From DASVNK01 sp036383895 (GTDB lineage: Bacteria > Verrucomicrobiota > Verrucomicrobiia > Limisphaerales > SXQI01): 64,000 nt of DNA. Under the pieces are notes generated by a model, which was given only the letters and a program-made list of their open reading frames with translations, was not told the origin of the DNA and did no database searches. The translations under genes were made by a program, and so were the position numbers. Where the stretch lies: contig DASVNK010000033.1 in NCBI GenBank assembly GCA_036383895.1, positions 1-64,000 on the forward strand. Direction: 5' to 3'. The number at the start of each line of letters is the position of its first letter. Position 1 is the stretch's first letter. Below are positions 15,958-24,459 of this stretch, one piece after another.

Positions 15958-17691
15958 TTACTGCGCTTGCACGTTCAGATTGTGCCGCACCAGAGTCCCG
16001 CCTTCGGCAGCTGAGAGTCCTGAAAGCGCTTTGTTGTAATCAGCCAGCGCTGCCAATTCTTCGAATCGGCTGCGGGTCAAATCGCGCTGGTAAAGCAGCA
16101 CGTTGAAGCTCGTGCTCTTGCCGTTCTCGAATTTCTTCTGCTCGGCCAGGAGTGCATCCTGCGCAAACAAGCGCGCCTGCCGCGTCGCTTCCACCTGCTG
16201 GTATTGGCTCGCGAGTAGTTTAATGGCGTTATCGATCTGCACCATGATGTCCTGCTCGAGTGCCTTGTAGCTCAGCAATGATTGTTCCGTCGATGCCTTC
16301 GCGGCCTTCAAGCTGTTGCGGGCCGATCGATTTCCAAGTGGTATGCTGAAGACGACTCCGTAGGAGTGTTCCGGATACAAGTCTTCAGTCAATTCATCCG
16401 CTGCTCGGCCGTAAGAAGTGTTTCGCCCGCTGCGTCCATAACTTCCGAACAAATCCAGCTGCGGCCAGAGTTGGTTCCGCAGGAATTTCAAATTGATGTC
16501 CTGCGCTTCGAGATCAAGTTTCAGTTGCTGAATCTCGGGTCGCATTTCCAGCCCGCGTCGCCAGCTTTCCGCCAATTGCGGGGTCGTCGGCACAGCCACC
16601 AACGTCTCCAACGGATCAATCACAATCGGAGCCCAGCGCGAAAAGTCGTTAACGATGAGGTTTTTCAACGTGTTCAGCGCCAGCGCGTAGCCTTGTTCGG
16701 TTTGTAACAGAGTGGCAACGCCCCGCGCTACTTCCGCCTCGGCTTGCTTCTCATCAAGCGGCGCCAACGCACCTACTTCCACGCGCTTCCGATTTTCACG
16801 CAGCAATTGGTTGTTATACTCAAGCGCGGCTCGCTGCACTTTGATGTTCTCGCGCGCACGGATCAGGTCGAAATAGGCGTTCTCGACCGCGGCGATGGTC
16901 GTCATCATCTGACCGCGCAACTGCCACTCCGAGATTTTTACCCGCTTCTTATTGATCTGGATGGTGGCGCGCGGTTGATCGATCCAGAAGTTCCGCAACA
17001 AAGGTTGCCGCAGGCTTATTCCGGCGCCGCTGGTGTACTGTTCCGTATTTCGCAACAACGGATTGATATTGTCGGGATCGTTAAATTCGCTGCCGACCAG
17101 CGAGAAATCGATATCGTAGGTTAACCCGCTTGGCGCGTATCCGGAGAGCAACGGCGCGCCGCGAAAATTGTCACTTTCCGATTCACCACCCGGTTGCACC
17201 ACCCGCGTAACTGGATCAATCCGGCCGGGCGGCAACGAATAGCTGTGCGAATACTGGAAACCCAGGCTCGGTTCGTAAATGGCGTAGGACCCGGCGAGGT
17301 TAAATCCTGCAATCGCCGGATCAAAGCGCGCGATTTGAACATCGAAATTGTTCTGCAAGGCCATCGCAATCGCTTCTGGAAGGGAAATGGGGCGCACCAC
17401 AATGTTGCTCCCCAGGATGGAAGTTGGCGGAACGTAGTTTGTCGCGTAGCCAGCCAGGGCGCCGTTCGTCACGCTCAATCCGCCGGCGACGAAGTTCGTG
17501 GCGGTGAGGTTAATGGCGTTCGTGCGCACCCCCACCTGCGGCGAAACCCCGGTGTTCGGCGCGTTATTGATCACGGGAGAATTGGTTTGAGCGATCACGC
17601 TCAATCCGGACACGACCGCGCCGGTCACCAAAATACGAAACGAAAGCATTGGCCGGGCAGATTGCATTTTTTCAAAAATCACGTCAAACAC
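15958..17691 (-). CDS. TolC-family outer membrane efflux protein
   Basis: 577 residues. An N-terminal signal peptide (SFRILVTGAVVSGLSVIA) is followed by ~80 residues rich in Asn, Thr and Val. Two repeats then show the TolC outer membrane factor pattern: PISLPEAIAMALQNNFDVQIARFDP, a beta-strand section, then a long coiled coil (AAVENAYFDLIRARENIKVQRAALEYNNQLLRENRKRVEVGALAPLDEKQAEAEV). The second half repeats this (LDLEAQDINLKFLRNQLWPQLDLFGSYG; FENGKSTSFNVLLYQRDLTRS). It would form a trimeric channel across the outer membrane for tripartite export. No membrane-fusion or pump gene is beside it. Confidence 0.9.
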   Translation of the reverse strand: MFDVIFEKMQSARPMLSFRILVTGAVVSGLSVIAQTNSPVINNAPNTGVSPQVGVRTNAINLTATNFVAGGLSVTNGALAGYATNYVPPTSILGSNIVVRPISLPEAIAMALQNNFDVQIARFDPAIAGFNLAGSYAIYEPSLGFQYSHSYSLPPGRIDPVTRVVQPGGESESDNFRGAPLLSGYAPSGLTYDIDFSLVGSEFNDPDNINPLLRNTEQYTSGAGISLRQPLLRNFWIDQPRATIQINKKRVKISEWQLRGQMMTTIAAVENAYFDLIRARENIKVQRAALEYNNQLLRENRKRVEVGALAPLDEKQAEAEVARGVATLLQTEQGYALALNTLKNLIVNDFSRWAPIVIDPLETLVAVPTTPQLAESWRRGLEMRPEIQQLKLDLEAQDINLKFLRNQLWPQLDLFGSYGRSGRNTSYGRAADELTEDLYPEHSYGVVFSIPLGNRSARNSLKAAKASTEQSLLSYKALEQDIMVQIDNAIKLLASQYQQVEATRQARLFAQDALLAEQKKFENGKSTSFNVLLYQRDLTRSRFEELAALADYNKALSGLSAAEGGTLVRHNLNVQAQ

Positions 17692-17894
17692 TCCTGAACT
17701 GGAAAACTTCTCCGCACTTCATTAAGACACCGCGGCACGCTTTAGATGGTTTCGAGCGCACAATTATTCGCGAATGTTTTCCAAAGTGTTGCCGCGCACT
17801 GGCGGTAACGTGGCTTTAGACACGGCGATACGGGTTTAAGTTTCACAAAATCACCTTACTGAGCGCTTACCTGCATTTTTGGGTGTGGTTGTGG

Positions 17895-17922
17895 TTGGCA
17901 ATTTCCGCGCGCTCATTAAATT
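17895..17922 (+). promoter_or_regulatory. predicted promoter of the OmpA-like gene
   Basis: TTGGCA (17895-17900), 16 nt, TAAATT (17917-17922). The -10 box ends 6 nt before the ATG at 17929, suggesting a leaderless mRNA. Confidence 0.5.
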
Positions 17923-17928
17923 CGTCGC

Positions 17929-18684
17929 ATGGTCAAGCAGGCCATGATTTTTGCCAGCATCATCTCGGCGACGCTCGTCGTCGGGATCATTGCGTATTCA
18001 GCGTTTCAACAGAAGAAACAGTTCACCCGCGTCCGCGCCGAACTCGATTCGCTCCAGCAATCTGCCCAACAAAGTTCCAACCAGGCCGCGCTCCTCCAGC
18101 AGGAACTCACCAACAGCCATTCCAAAATCGAGGCGCTCATCAAGGAAAAGGAGCAGGAACGCCAGAAACAGCAGGACATGGAGAATCAAATGCGCTCGGC
18201 CATGGAGAGCAAGGACGTCACGATCTCCGAACTTCAGGGCAAACTCACCGTCAACATTCTCGATCGCGTCCTGTTCGCTTCCGGAGAAGCCGAACTGAAA
18301 CCCGAAGGCGAACAAGTGCTCGGCCAACTCGCCAGCGTTCTCACCCAGCACACCAACCGCCAGATCTACGTGATCGGCCACACCGATAACGTCCCGATCC
18401 GCGGCACCCTATACGGACGCATCGGCTCAAACTGGGACCTCTCCACTTCCCGCGCCGTCGCCGCCGTCCGTTACCTCACCGAAAAAGCCGGCGTCAACCC
18501 TGCCATGCTCGCCGCCGTCGGCTACGGTGAATACCACCCGATCGCCAGCAACGCCACCCCCGAAGGCCGCGCCAAAAACCGCCGCATCGCCATCGTCATC
18601 GTCCCCGAACATTTTAATCCGCTGGAAACCAAACCAAACTCCGCCCCCGCCTCAACGAACGAACCTCCTGCTATCGAAGACTAG
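17929..18684 (+). CDS. OmpA/MotB-domain envelope protein
   Basis: 251 residues. The N-terminal membrane anchor (AMIFASIISATLVVGIIAYSAF) is followed by a Gln/Glu/Lys-rich coiled coil (~residues 30-100) and then an OmpA-like peptidoglycan-binding domain: VLFASGEAELKPEG, VIGHTDNVPI, NWDLSTSRAVAAVRYL and GYGEYHPIASNATPEGRAKNRRI. The short Pro/Ser tail is disordered. It probably tethers the inner membrane to peptidoglycan. The first base of the next gene overlaps its stop codon, so the two are likely co-transcribed. Confidence 0.9.
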   Translation: MVKQAMIFASIISATLVVGIIAYSAFQQKKQFTRVRAELDSLQQSAQQSSNQAALLQQELTNSHSKIEALIKEKEQERQKQQDMENQMRSAMESKDVTISELQGKLTVNILDRVLFASGEAELKPEGEQVLGQLASVLTQHTNRQIYVIGHTDNVPIRGTLYGRIGSNWDLSTSRAVAAVRYLTEKAGVNPAMLAAVGYGEYHPIASNATPEGRAKNRRIAIVIVPEHFNPLETKPNSAPASTNEPPAIED

Positions 18685-19229
18685 TGACAACGGCGGAGCG
18701 CCAACTGGAACATCGCGATCGCACTTTCTTTTACATGATAGCTGCGAGCGCAATTGTTTGGCTCATTACCTTCGTATTCGCAGTCGGACTTGAGTACACT
18801 CCGTACGACACGAAAGACAGTTTTGGACGTCCGATGGGTTTCAATGATCAGTTCACGCTCGAGCACTACTCGATAGCAGTCAGTAACTTCCGACTGAGAG
18901 GTGCGTTCGATCGGGAGTATTGGTATCAGTGGACTCTCTTTGGAATGCATTTGCTTGGAGCGATTCTCTTGTGGGTTCGACCGCGAATGCGTTTGATGCT
19001 TCCCACATTCTTCGGCTTGCAGCTTCTGTTGTTCCCGCTGGCGATTCCGTGCGCTCTCGTTCTTCCCATCTATGTCGGAGGGCTTTTTACACTTTCTCTC
19101 GATCGTGAAGACTTCGTTGACATGCCATTCCTGAATATCGTTGTTCAGCCAACGTGGGGTCTCGTTTCCTTTGCCATCTTCTGTTTGCTATTTACTCGCA
19201 CGCGAAGATCTGAAGCTGCAATTCATTAG
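18684..19229 (+). CDS. hypothetical membrane protein
   Basis: 181 residues from a GTG that shares a base with the stop of the OmpA-like gene. Four likely transmembrane segments: IAASAIVWLITFVFAVGL, LFGMHLLGAILLWV, FFGLQLLLFPLAIPCALVLPIYVGGLF and TWGLVSFAIFCLLF. The soluble loop after the first span contains aromatic and charged residues (EYTPYDTKDSFGRP). No family recognised. Codon use is less GC-rich than the neighbours, which may mark a more recent gene. Confidence 0.6.
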   Translation: MTTAERQLEHRDRTFFYMIAASAIVWLITFVFAVGLEYTPYDTKDSFGRPMGFNDQFTLEHYSIAVSNFRLRGAFDREYWYQWTLFGMHLLGAILLWVRPRMRLMLPTFFGLQLLLFPLAIPCALVLPIYVGGLFTLSLDREDFVDMPFLNIVVQPTWGLVSFAIFCLLFTRTRRSEAAIH

Positions 19230-19266
19230 CCTTTACTTGCGTGCGGTCCTGATTAAGAACGCTGTT

Positions 19267-20139
19267 ATGCGCCTCGTCCAAATTGCTCTGTCTCTGTCGT
19301 TCGTAGCTAGCATTCTGTGCCATTCTGCTCGCGCGGCGGAGGCTAACTCAACGAATGCCGCATTGAAACGCGTCGCCGACGCCTACCTCACCAAGAAACC
19401 CGCGCCCGCTCTCTCCACCGGCGTCACTTACCAGGCCGCGCTCGAACTTCAAAAAGAATACGTCAGCCTCATTCAAAAACAGCTTGGCGAACGCGCCGGA
19501 TACAAAGTCGGCATCGTCACCAAAGCTGGCCAGGAACGTCTCGGCATCGATCACCCCATCCGCGGCGTGCTCTTCAAGAAAATGCTTCTCACCAACAACG
19601 TGCAGGTCGCCACGAACTATGGCACTCGCCCAATCCTGGAGCCCGATCTCCTCGTCCGCGTCAAAGACGAAAAAATCAACGACGCCCGCACTCCGCAGGA
19701 AATCATGCAGCACCTCAGCGAAGTGATCTGCTTTATCGAACTCGCCGACGGCACCTTCGCCACCAACGCTCCCGTCGATGCCAGTGTCCTCACCGCCAGC
19801 AACGTCGGCGCGCGCGCGGGCGTTCTCGGTCAGTCGCGCAAAGTCGATGCGCAAAAATCGTTCTATGACGCCTGGTCGCAAATGTCGCTCGTGCTGAAAG
19901 ACGGTGCCGGCAAAGAACTCTCCCGTACGAAAGCCGACGGCGTCATGGGACATCCCGTCCACGCGGTCCTCTGGCTCGTTCAAGACCTTAAGAAAGCCGG
20001 CGAAAAACTAAAAGCCGGCGACGTCATCAGCCTCGGCTCGCCATCGCCGCAAGTCATGCCAAAGAAGGGTGACAAATACGTCCTCACCTACGAAGGCCTT
20101 CCCGGCGGACCACTCACCGCGACCGTTTCCTTCAAGTAA
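19267..20139 (+). CDS. 2-keto-4-pentenoate hydratase (MhpD)-like protein with signal peptide
   Basis: 290 residues. The N-terminus (LVQIALSLSFVASILCHSARAA) is a clear signal peptide, after which comes an FAH/hydratase-like fold: GERAGYKVGIVTKAGQERLGIDHPIRGVLF, ILEPDLLVRVKDE, FIELAD, GVMGHPVHAVLWLVQDL and KAGDVISLGSPSP. Family members add water to 2-hydroxypenta-2,4-dienoate in aromatic catabolism, but those are cytosolic. Export to the periplasm is unusual, so the role may differ. It ends directly against the next thioesterase ATG (no gap), implying an operon. Confidence 0.8.
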   Translation: MRLVQIALSLSFVASILCHSARAAEANSTNAALKRVADAYLTKKPAPALSTGVTYQAALELQKEYVSLIQKQLGERAGYKVGIVTKAGQERLGIDHPIRGVLFKKMLLTNNVQVATNYGTRPILEPDLLVRVKDEKINDARTPQEIMQHLSEVICFIELADGTFATNAPVDASVLTASNVGARAGVLGQSRKVDAQKSFYDAWSQMSLVLKDGAGKELSRTKADGVMGHPVHAVLWLVQDLKKAGEKLKAGDVISLGSPSPQVMPKKGDKYVLTYEGLPGGPLTATVSFK

Positions 20140-20559
20140 ATGCCTGCCATCCCAGGCACCAAGTTCAGTTCGGAACTCCAGGTCCGTCCGGACGACATCG
20201 ACATGAACCACCACGTTCATGCCAGCAAGTATTTCGATTACGTCCTCGCCGCGCGTTACGACCAAATGGCGCGCTGCTACAAAATGTCCATGGAAGAATT
20301 CGCCGCGCTCGGCCTCGGCTGGTTCGTCCGCACCAGCCACATCGATTACAAACGCCCGCTGAAAATGGGCGACTCCTTCAACGTCACCACCTGGATCGAC
20401 GACCTCTCCGAAGACACGGTCCGCGTCCAATTCCAAATCACCAAAAAACCCAACAACAAACTCTCCGCCGACGGCTACTGCCTCTATACCTTAGTCAGCC
20501 TCCAAACCGCCCGAGCCCACAAAATCCCTCCCGAAATCGCCGCCAAATACTCTATCTAA
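20140..20559 (+). CDS. acyl-CoA thioesterase, 4-hydroxybenzoyl-CoA thioesterase family
   Basis: 139 residues with the hotdog fold: VRPDDIDMNHHVHASKYFDYVLAARYD carries the catalytic Asp (here in DDIDMNHHV), then GLGWFVRTSHIDYKRPLKMGD and the final strands. Typical length for this family. It hydrolyses acyl-CoA thioesters, substrate unknown. Its ATG follows the stop of the preceding hydratase-like gene without a gap. Pairing of a hydratase-like and a thioesterase gene hints at one catabolic step, but compartments would differ if the hydratase is really exported. Confidence 0.85.
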   Translation: MPAIPGTKFSSELQVRPDDIDMNHHVHASKYFDYVLAARYDQMARCYKMSMEEFAALGLGWFVRTSHIDYKRPLKMGDSFNVTTWIDDLSEDTVRVQFQITKKPNNKLSADGYCLYTLVSLQTARAHKIPPEIAAKYSI

Positions 20560-20561
20560 TT

Positions 20562-20586
20562 GTAGGAGCCGACGTGAGGAGCTTCG
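20562..20586 (+). repeat. dispersed hairpin element, copy A (degenerate)
   Basis: Shares the core GCCGACGTGAGGAG with copies B and C but lacks one G in the 3' arm, so the outer stem is imperfect. It lies 2 nt after a stop codon. Confidence 0.6.
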
Positions 20587-20588
20587 CC

Positions 20589-21149
20589 CTACTCAAAAGC
20601 CAAGAAGGTTCCGTCGCTTTCCTCTGGCACCCTCGCCGACACCGGGCCTGCAGTAAACTCCCGCGACCATTGCGTGTTCCAATTTGCGCGCGGAGTGTAG
20701 TTGATCTCCCGCTGAAGAGCTTTTGGGATGCGATCAAACCATTCCACGTCGCGAAACTGAAAGCCAATCCGCCACTTCGCTTGCCGCGAAATGTATTCAC
20801 GCCCTGCGAACACCTCGCCCGGCCAAATCATGTGATACGACAACCCAGTCCCGCACATCATCCCGATTCTCGGCTCCCACGCGCCACTGGGATCTCTATA
20901 AGTCTGCTCCAGAACCGCGTTCGTCTTGCCGTAGCCGCGAAAAATCGCCGGTGCCGTGCCACTATTCTTAACGCTCATCACCGCAAACACCGCATTCTCG
21001 TTCGTCTCAAAATGCGATAACGTCACCTCGATCTTGGGCTCTCCCCGCGCGGCACCAAACGCCGTCACCCCAACCACACACGCCAATCCCACCGCAAACA
21101 ACCCCAAAATCAACTTCGTCCGCAAACTCAATCGCGTCCCAGCGTTCAT
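20589..21149 (-). CDS. hypothetical exported or membrane-anchored protein
   Basis: 186 residues. An N-terminal hydrophobic segment (LILGLFAVGLACVVGVTAFGAA) is a signal peptide or anchor; the remainder looks beta-rich (KIEVTLSHFETNENAVFAVMSVKNSGTAPAIFRGYG), resembling an immunoglobulin-like periplasmic domain. No family recognised. The C-terminal codons abut repeat copy A. Convergent with the thioesterase gene and divergent from nadA. Confidence 0.7.
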   Translation of the reverse strand: MNAGTRLSLRTKLILGLFAVGLACVVGVTAFGAARGEPKIEVTLSHFETNENAVFAVMSVKNSGTAPAIFRGYGKTNAVLEQTYRDPSGAWEPRIGMMCGTGLSYHMIWPGEVFAGREYISRQAKWRIGFQFRDVEWFDRIPKALQREINYTPRANWNTQWSREFTAGPVSARVPEESDGTFLAFE

Positions 21150-21205
21150 ATCAGATTAGACGCCTATTCCGAAATTTTGCTCCCAGGGTTTAACCTCCTA
21201 TCTTT

Positions 21206-21245
21206 CCTCTCTGTGTCCTCTGTGTCCTCTGTGCCTCCGTGGTGG
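21206..21245. repeat. CTCTGTGTCC-type dispersed repeat upstream of nadA
   Basis: Three head-to-tail units of the form CTCTGTGTC/CTCTGTGCC. The same phrase occurs near 22.4, 23.9 and 55.4 kb. It lies in non-coding sequence before the nadA promoter. Confidence 0.6.
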
Positions 21246-21270
21246 ATTCGCGTTCTCGGTTCCAGCCACA

Positions 21271-21297
21271 TTGACGCTCCCCCATCCCGCCTATACT
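21271..21297 (+). promoter_or_regulatory. predicted nadA promoter
   Basis: TTGACG (21271-21276), a 15-nt spacer and TATACT (21292-21297), 8 nt before the ATG at 21306. Transcript likely has almost no leader. Confidence 0.5.
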
Positions 21298-21305
21298 TTC
21301 TCCCC

Positions 21306-22307
21306 ATGATAGATGTGGCTGAAGAAATGGCCGCCGGAGTTGATCGCTTTCCCACTCGCGCGCAACGCACGCCCGAGCGTCTCGACACGCTTTCGCGCGA
21401 AATTCTCGACCTCAAGAAAAAGCTCAACGCCATCATTCTCGCGCACAATTATCAGGTCAAAGAAATCCAGGACGTCGCCGATTACGTCGGCGATTCGCTC
21501 GGCCTCGCCCAGCAAGCCGCCAAAACCAACGCCGACGTCATCGTCTTCTGCGGCGTGCATTTCATGGCCGAGACCGCCAAGATCATCAACCCCACCAAGA
21601 CCGTCATCCTTCCGGACAAAGACGCCGGCTGCTCCCTCGAAGCGAGTTGCCCGCCCGAACGCCTCCGCGCGCTCCAGGCGACCAATCCAAATTTCTACAC
21701 CATCGCTTACATCAATTGCAGCGCCGAAGTAAAAGCGCTCAGCGATGTCATTTGCACCAGCGGCAACGCCGTTAAAATCGTCAACGCCGCGCCCAAAGAT
21801 CGCGACCTCCTCTTCGTTCCCGACGAAAATCTCGGCTCCTGGGTCATGGAACAAACCGGCCGCCCGATGACCCTCTGGCGCGGCTTCTGTTACGTGCACG
21901 TCGAGTGGACCCACAACACGCTCCTCCGCTTCCGCACGCAACATCCCGGCGCGCCCCTTGTCGCTCATCCCGAATGCACAAAGGCCGTCCGCATGCTCGC
22001 CGACGAAGTTTGCTCCACCGAAAAAATGGTGCACTACTGCAAGTCGCATCCCTCGAAAGTGTTCCTTATCGCCACCGAAGGCGGCATGCTCCATCGCCTC
22101 CGCAAAGAATGTCCTGGCAAAGAATTCGTCCCCGCGCCCACCGACAACTGCCGTTGCAACGAGTGCAAATTCATGAAGATGAATACGCTCGAAAAACTCT
22201 ACGACTGCATGGTCGACCTTAAACCCGAACTCACGTTAAGCCCCGAACTCATCGAACGCGCCCGCCTCCCCCTCGACCGCATGCTCGAAATCTCCGCCCG
22301 CCCCTAA
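21306..22307 (+). CDS. nadA: quinolinate synthase A
   Basis: Condenses iminoaspartate with dihydroxyacetone phosphate to quinolinate, in NAD synthesis; a 4Fe-4S enzyme. 333 residues. Key sites: ILAHNYQVKEIQDVADYVGDS near the start, the first cluster Cys in VIVFCGVHFMAETAKI, the second in CTSGNA, and the third in the C-terminal NCRCNECKFMKMNT. Also HVEWTHNTLLRF and HPECTKAVRMLAD. Start chosen at 21306 because the upstream 43 in-frame codons are repeat-derived and a good promoter lies in between. No nadB or nadC is adjacent. Confidence 0.96.
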   Translation: MIDVAEEMAAGVDRFPTRAQRTPERLDTLSREILDLKKKLNAIILAHNYQVKEIQDVADYVGDSLGLAQQAAKTNADVIVFCGVHFMAETAKIINPTKTVILPDKDAGCSLEASCPPERLRALQATNPNFYTIAYINCSAEVKALSDVICTSGNAVKIVNAAPKDRDLLFVPDENLGSWVMEQTGRPMTLWRGFCYVHVEWTHNTLLRFRTQHPGAPLVAHPECTKAVRMLADEVCSTEKMVHYCKSHPSKVFLIATEGGMLHRLRKECPGKEFVPAPTDNCRCNECKFMKMNTLEKLYDCMVDLKPELTLSPELIERARLPLDRMLEISARP

Positions 22308-22309
22308 CC

Positions 22310-22332
22310 GTAGCAGCCGACGTGAGGAGGCT
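22310..22332 (+). repeat. dispersed hairpin element, copy B
   Basis: GTAGC-AGCC-GA-C-GTGA-G-GA-GGCT: 4-bp stem, GA/GA, C-G pair and GTGA tetraloop. It starts 2 nt after the nadA stop codon. Confidence 0.8.
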
Positions 22333-22394
22333 CACTTCATTTTTCTGAACGACGCGATGAACAACGCGACTCGGTCCTTTCCATCGAATTAATC

Positions 22395-22423
22395 TCTTCT
22401 CTCTGCGTCCTCTGCGTAAAGAA
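22395..22423. repeat. CTCTGCGTCC-type dispersed repeat upstream of uvrC
   Basis: CTCTCTGCGTCCTCTGCGT phrase followed by AAAG; same family as at 21.2, 23.9 and 55.4 kb. Confidence 0.6.
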
Positions 22424-22487
22424 ACCGCGTTCTCATTACGCAGCTCGAAACTTCCTCTCGTTCAGTGTATCTTCCCCGCTCGATTAA

Positions 22488-24416
22488 ATGCCGGTCACCG
22501 ATCACATCCGCAACAAGCTCAGCACCGTCCCGCATCGCCCCGGCGTGTACTTGATGAAAGATCGCTTCGGTACCGTCATCTACGTCGGCAAAGCTCGCGA
22601 CCTCCGCAAACGCGTCTCGCAATATTTCCATCCCTCCCGCCGCCAGGGTTGGGACCTCAAGTTTAACGCGCTCGTCGACGCCATTCACGACTTCGATGTC
22701 CACACCGTCCGCAGCGAGCCCGAATCGCTCCTGCTCGAAGGTCGCCTCATCAAGGAATTCCAGCCGCGCTACAACATTAGCTTTCGCGACGACAAGCGTT
22801 TCCTTCTCCTGAAGATCAACCTGAACGATCCGATCCCGCGCTTCACCCTCACGCGCCTCAAGCAGGATGATGGCGCGCGCTATTTCGGCCCGTTTGCCCA
22901 TTCCGCCGCGCTCCGCAGCACTCTCACGATGATCCGCCGCAAATTCAGCCTGCGCGGATGCCGCCCGCTCACTCCCGGCGAAGCCGATTACAAACATTGC
23001 CTCTACGCGAATCTCAAATACTGCACCGCCCCGTGCATCGGCAACGTCAGCCGCGAAAACTATCTCCTTCAAGTGACGGCCGCCTGCGATTTCCTCGCCG
23101 GCCAGAGTGACGAACTCGAAGCGCAGCTCGAAGACGAAATGAAGAAAGCCGCCGCCGCGCTCGACTTCGAAAAAGCCGCTGGTCTGCGCGACGCCCTCGA
23201 AGACCTCCGCCGCACCATGAAGAAGACGGAGAAGTTCGAGCGCCTTCCCTACAAGCTCCCGCTCGCCATCAATCCAGATCGCGACCTGCTCGAACTCGCC
23301 CAAGCCCTCAACCTGCCCAAACCGCCCCTCCGCATCGAAGGTTTCGACATCTCCAACATCAGCGGCACGTTCGCTGTGTCTTCAATGGTCAGTTTCAAAA
23401 ACGGCCGACCCGACCGCCAAAATTATCGCCGCTTCAAAATGAAAACCGTCACCGGCCAGGACGACTTCGCCTGCATGGCCGAAACCGTAAAGCGCCGCTA
23501 CTCGCGCATGGTGCACGAAATCAATTCCTCCCCTGTAGGCGACGACGTAAGGAGTCGTTCCCCAGAATTGAAATCAAAATTCCCCCCCCAACAACACACC
23601 AGCGCCAAACTCACCGACATTCTCCCCGCCAACGGCGAAGCCAAACCCCTCCGCCGCGCCACCCGCGATCTCAACGAACTTGCCTCCACCGAGTTCCCGG
23701 ACGACGCCACCGCCGAAATCGAAATCAATACGGAATCTTTGGATAACACTTCCGCTGAAACTCCAGCCTCGGCACGAGCTCCCCACCCGGCACCCATCGC
23801 CGCCAGCACACTAAACCCCAACTCCCCCGAGGCCCCTCTCGACCCCCTCGACAACTCCACAGAATCAGTCCCCCACGTCGAACCCGAATCCATTTCTCAG
23901 CCCCCCTCTGCGTCTTCCTCTGCGCTCTCTGCGTCCTCTGCGTTAAAATCCTCTTCCTTGGGCAAATGGTCCAATGTCCCCGACCTCATCCTCATCGATG
24001 GCGGCAAAGGCCAGCTCAACGCCGCCTGCGCCGAACTCGCTAAACTCGGCCTCTCCCACATCCCCATCATCGGCCTCGCCAAAGAATTCGAGGAAATCTA
24101 TCGCCCCGGCGAAAGCGACCCCCTCCGCCTCGACCACAACACCGGCGCCCTCAAACTCCTCCAGCGCGTCCGCGACGAATCACACCGCTTCGCCAACACC
24201 TACAACGCCAAGCTCCGCCTCAAAAAAATCTCCGAAAGCATCCTCGACGAATTCCCCGGCATCGGCGAACGCCGCAAAGCCGCCCTCCTCAAAAAATTCG
24301 GCTCCATCCAACGCCTCCGCCTCGCCACCCTCGAACAAATCGCCGAAGTCCCCGGCTTCGGCGGCAAAGCCGCCGCCGAACTCAAAGCCTTCCTCGACGC
24401 CCGCCCCGGAAGCTGA
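22488..24416 (+). CDS. uvrC: UvrABC system protein C (with a ~145-residue insert)
   Basis: Makes both incisions in nucleotide-excision repair. 642 residues: GIY-YIG nuclease domain (HRPGVYLMKDRFGTVIYVGKARDLRKRVSQYF, ~12-45), UVR domain (~218-250, EMKKAAAALDFEKAAGLRDALEDL), RNase H-like nuclease first half (IEGFDISNISGTFAVSSMVSF, ~285), then a low-complexity Ser/Ala/Pro/Glu insert at about 346-491, then PDLILIDGGKGQLNAA and a C-terminal double helix-hairpin-helix. In other UvrC proteins the two halves flanking the insert are almost adjacent. The insert encodes a hairpin-repeat copy (23535-23557) and a CTCTGCG-type repeat (23905-23950). It stays in frame, so the protein is probably functional. 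Confidence 0.95.
   Translation: MPVTDHIRNKLSTVPHRPGVYLMKDRFGTVIYVGKARDLRKRVSQYFHPSRRQGWDLKFNALVDAIHDFDVHTVRSEPESLLLEGRLIKEFQPRYNISFRDDKRFLLLKINLNDPIPRFTLTRLKQDDGARYFGPFAHSAALRSTLTMIRRKFSLRGCRPLTPGEADYKHCLYANLKYCTAPCIGNVSRENYLLQVTAACDFLAGQSDELEAQLEDEMKKAAAALDFEKAAGLRDALEDLRRTMKKTEKFERLPYKLPLAINPDRDLLELAQALNLPKPPLRIEGFDISNISGTFAVSSMVSFKNGRPDRQNYRRFKMKTVTGQDDFACMAETVKRRYSRMVHEINSSPVGDDVRSRSPELKSKFPPQQHTSAKLTDILPANGEAKPLRRATRDLNELASTEFPDDATAEIEINTESLDNTSAETPASARAPHPAPIAASTLNPNSPEAPLDPLDNSTESVPHVEPESISQPPSASSSALSASSALKSSSLGKWSNVPDLILIDGGKGQLNAACAELAKLGLSHIPIIGLAKEFEEIYRPGESDPLRLDHNTGALKLLQRVRDESHRFANTYNAKLRLKKISESILDEFPGIGERRKAALLKKFGSIQRLRLATLEQIAEVPGFGGKAAAELKAFLDARPGS
23535..23557 (+). repeat. 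dispersed hairpin element, copy D, inside uvrC
   Basis: GTAGG-CGAC-GA-C-GTAA-G-GA-GTCG: stem CGAC/GTCG, GA/GA, C-G pair and GTAA tetraloop. Read in frame as part of the uvrC insert. Confidence 0.75.
23905..23950 (+). repeat. CTCTGCGTCC-type repeat inside uvrC
   Basis: CCTCTGCGTCTTCCTCTGCG, CTCTCTGCGTCC and CTCTGCGTTAAA units, translated as a Ser/Ala-rich stretch of the UvrC insert. Confidence 0.6.
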
Positions 24417-24459
24417 CGGTCGAGGTGAACGGCCGCTTCCGCGTTTCGCTCCTTCGAGC

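Noticed and set aside
24407..24439. Possible seventh copy of the hairpin element after uvrC
   Set aside because: It has GAGGTGA and a 6-bp outer inverted repeat GGAAGC/GCTTCC, but the GA/GA and loop spacing do not match the six clear copies. It may be a decayed copy but is not counted.
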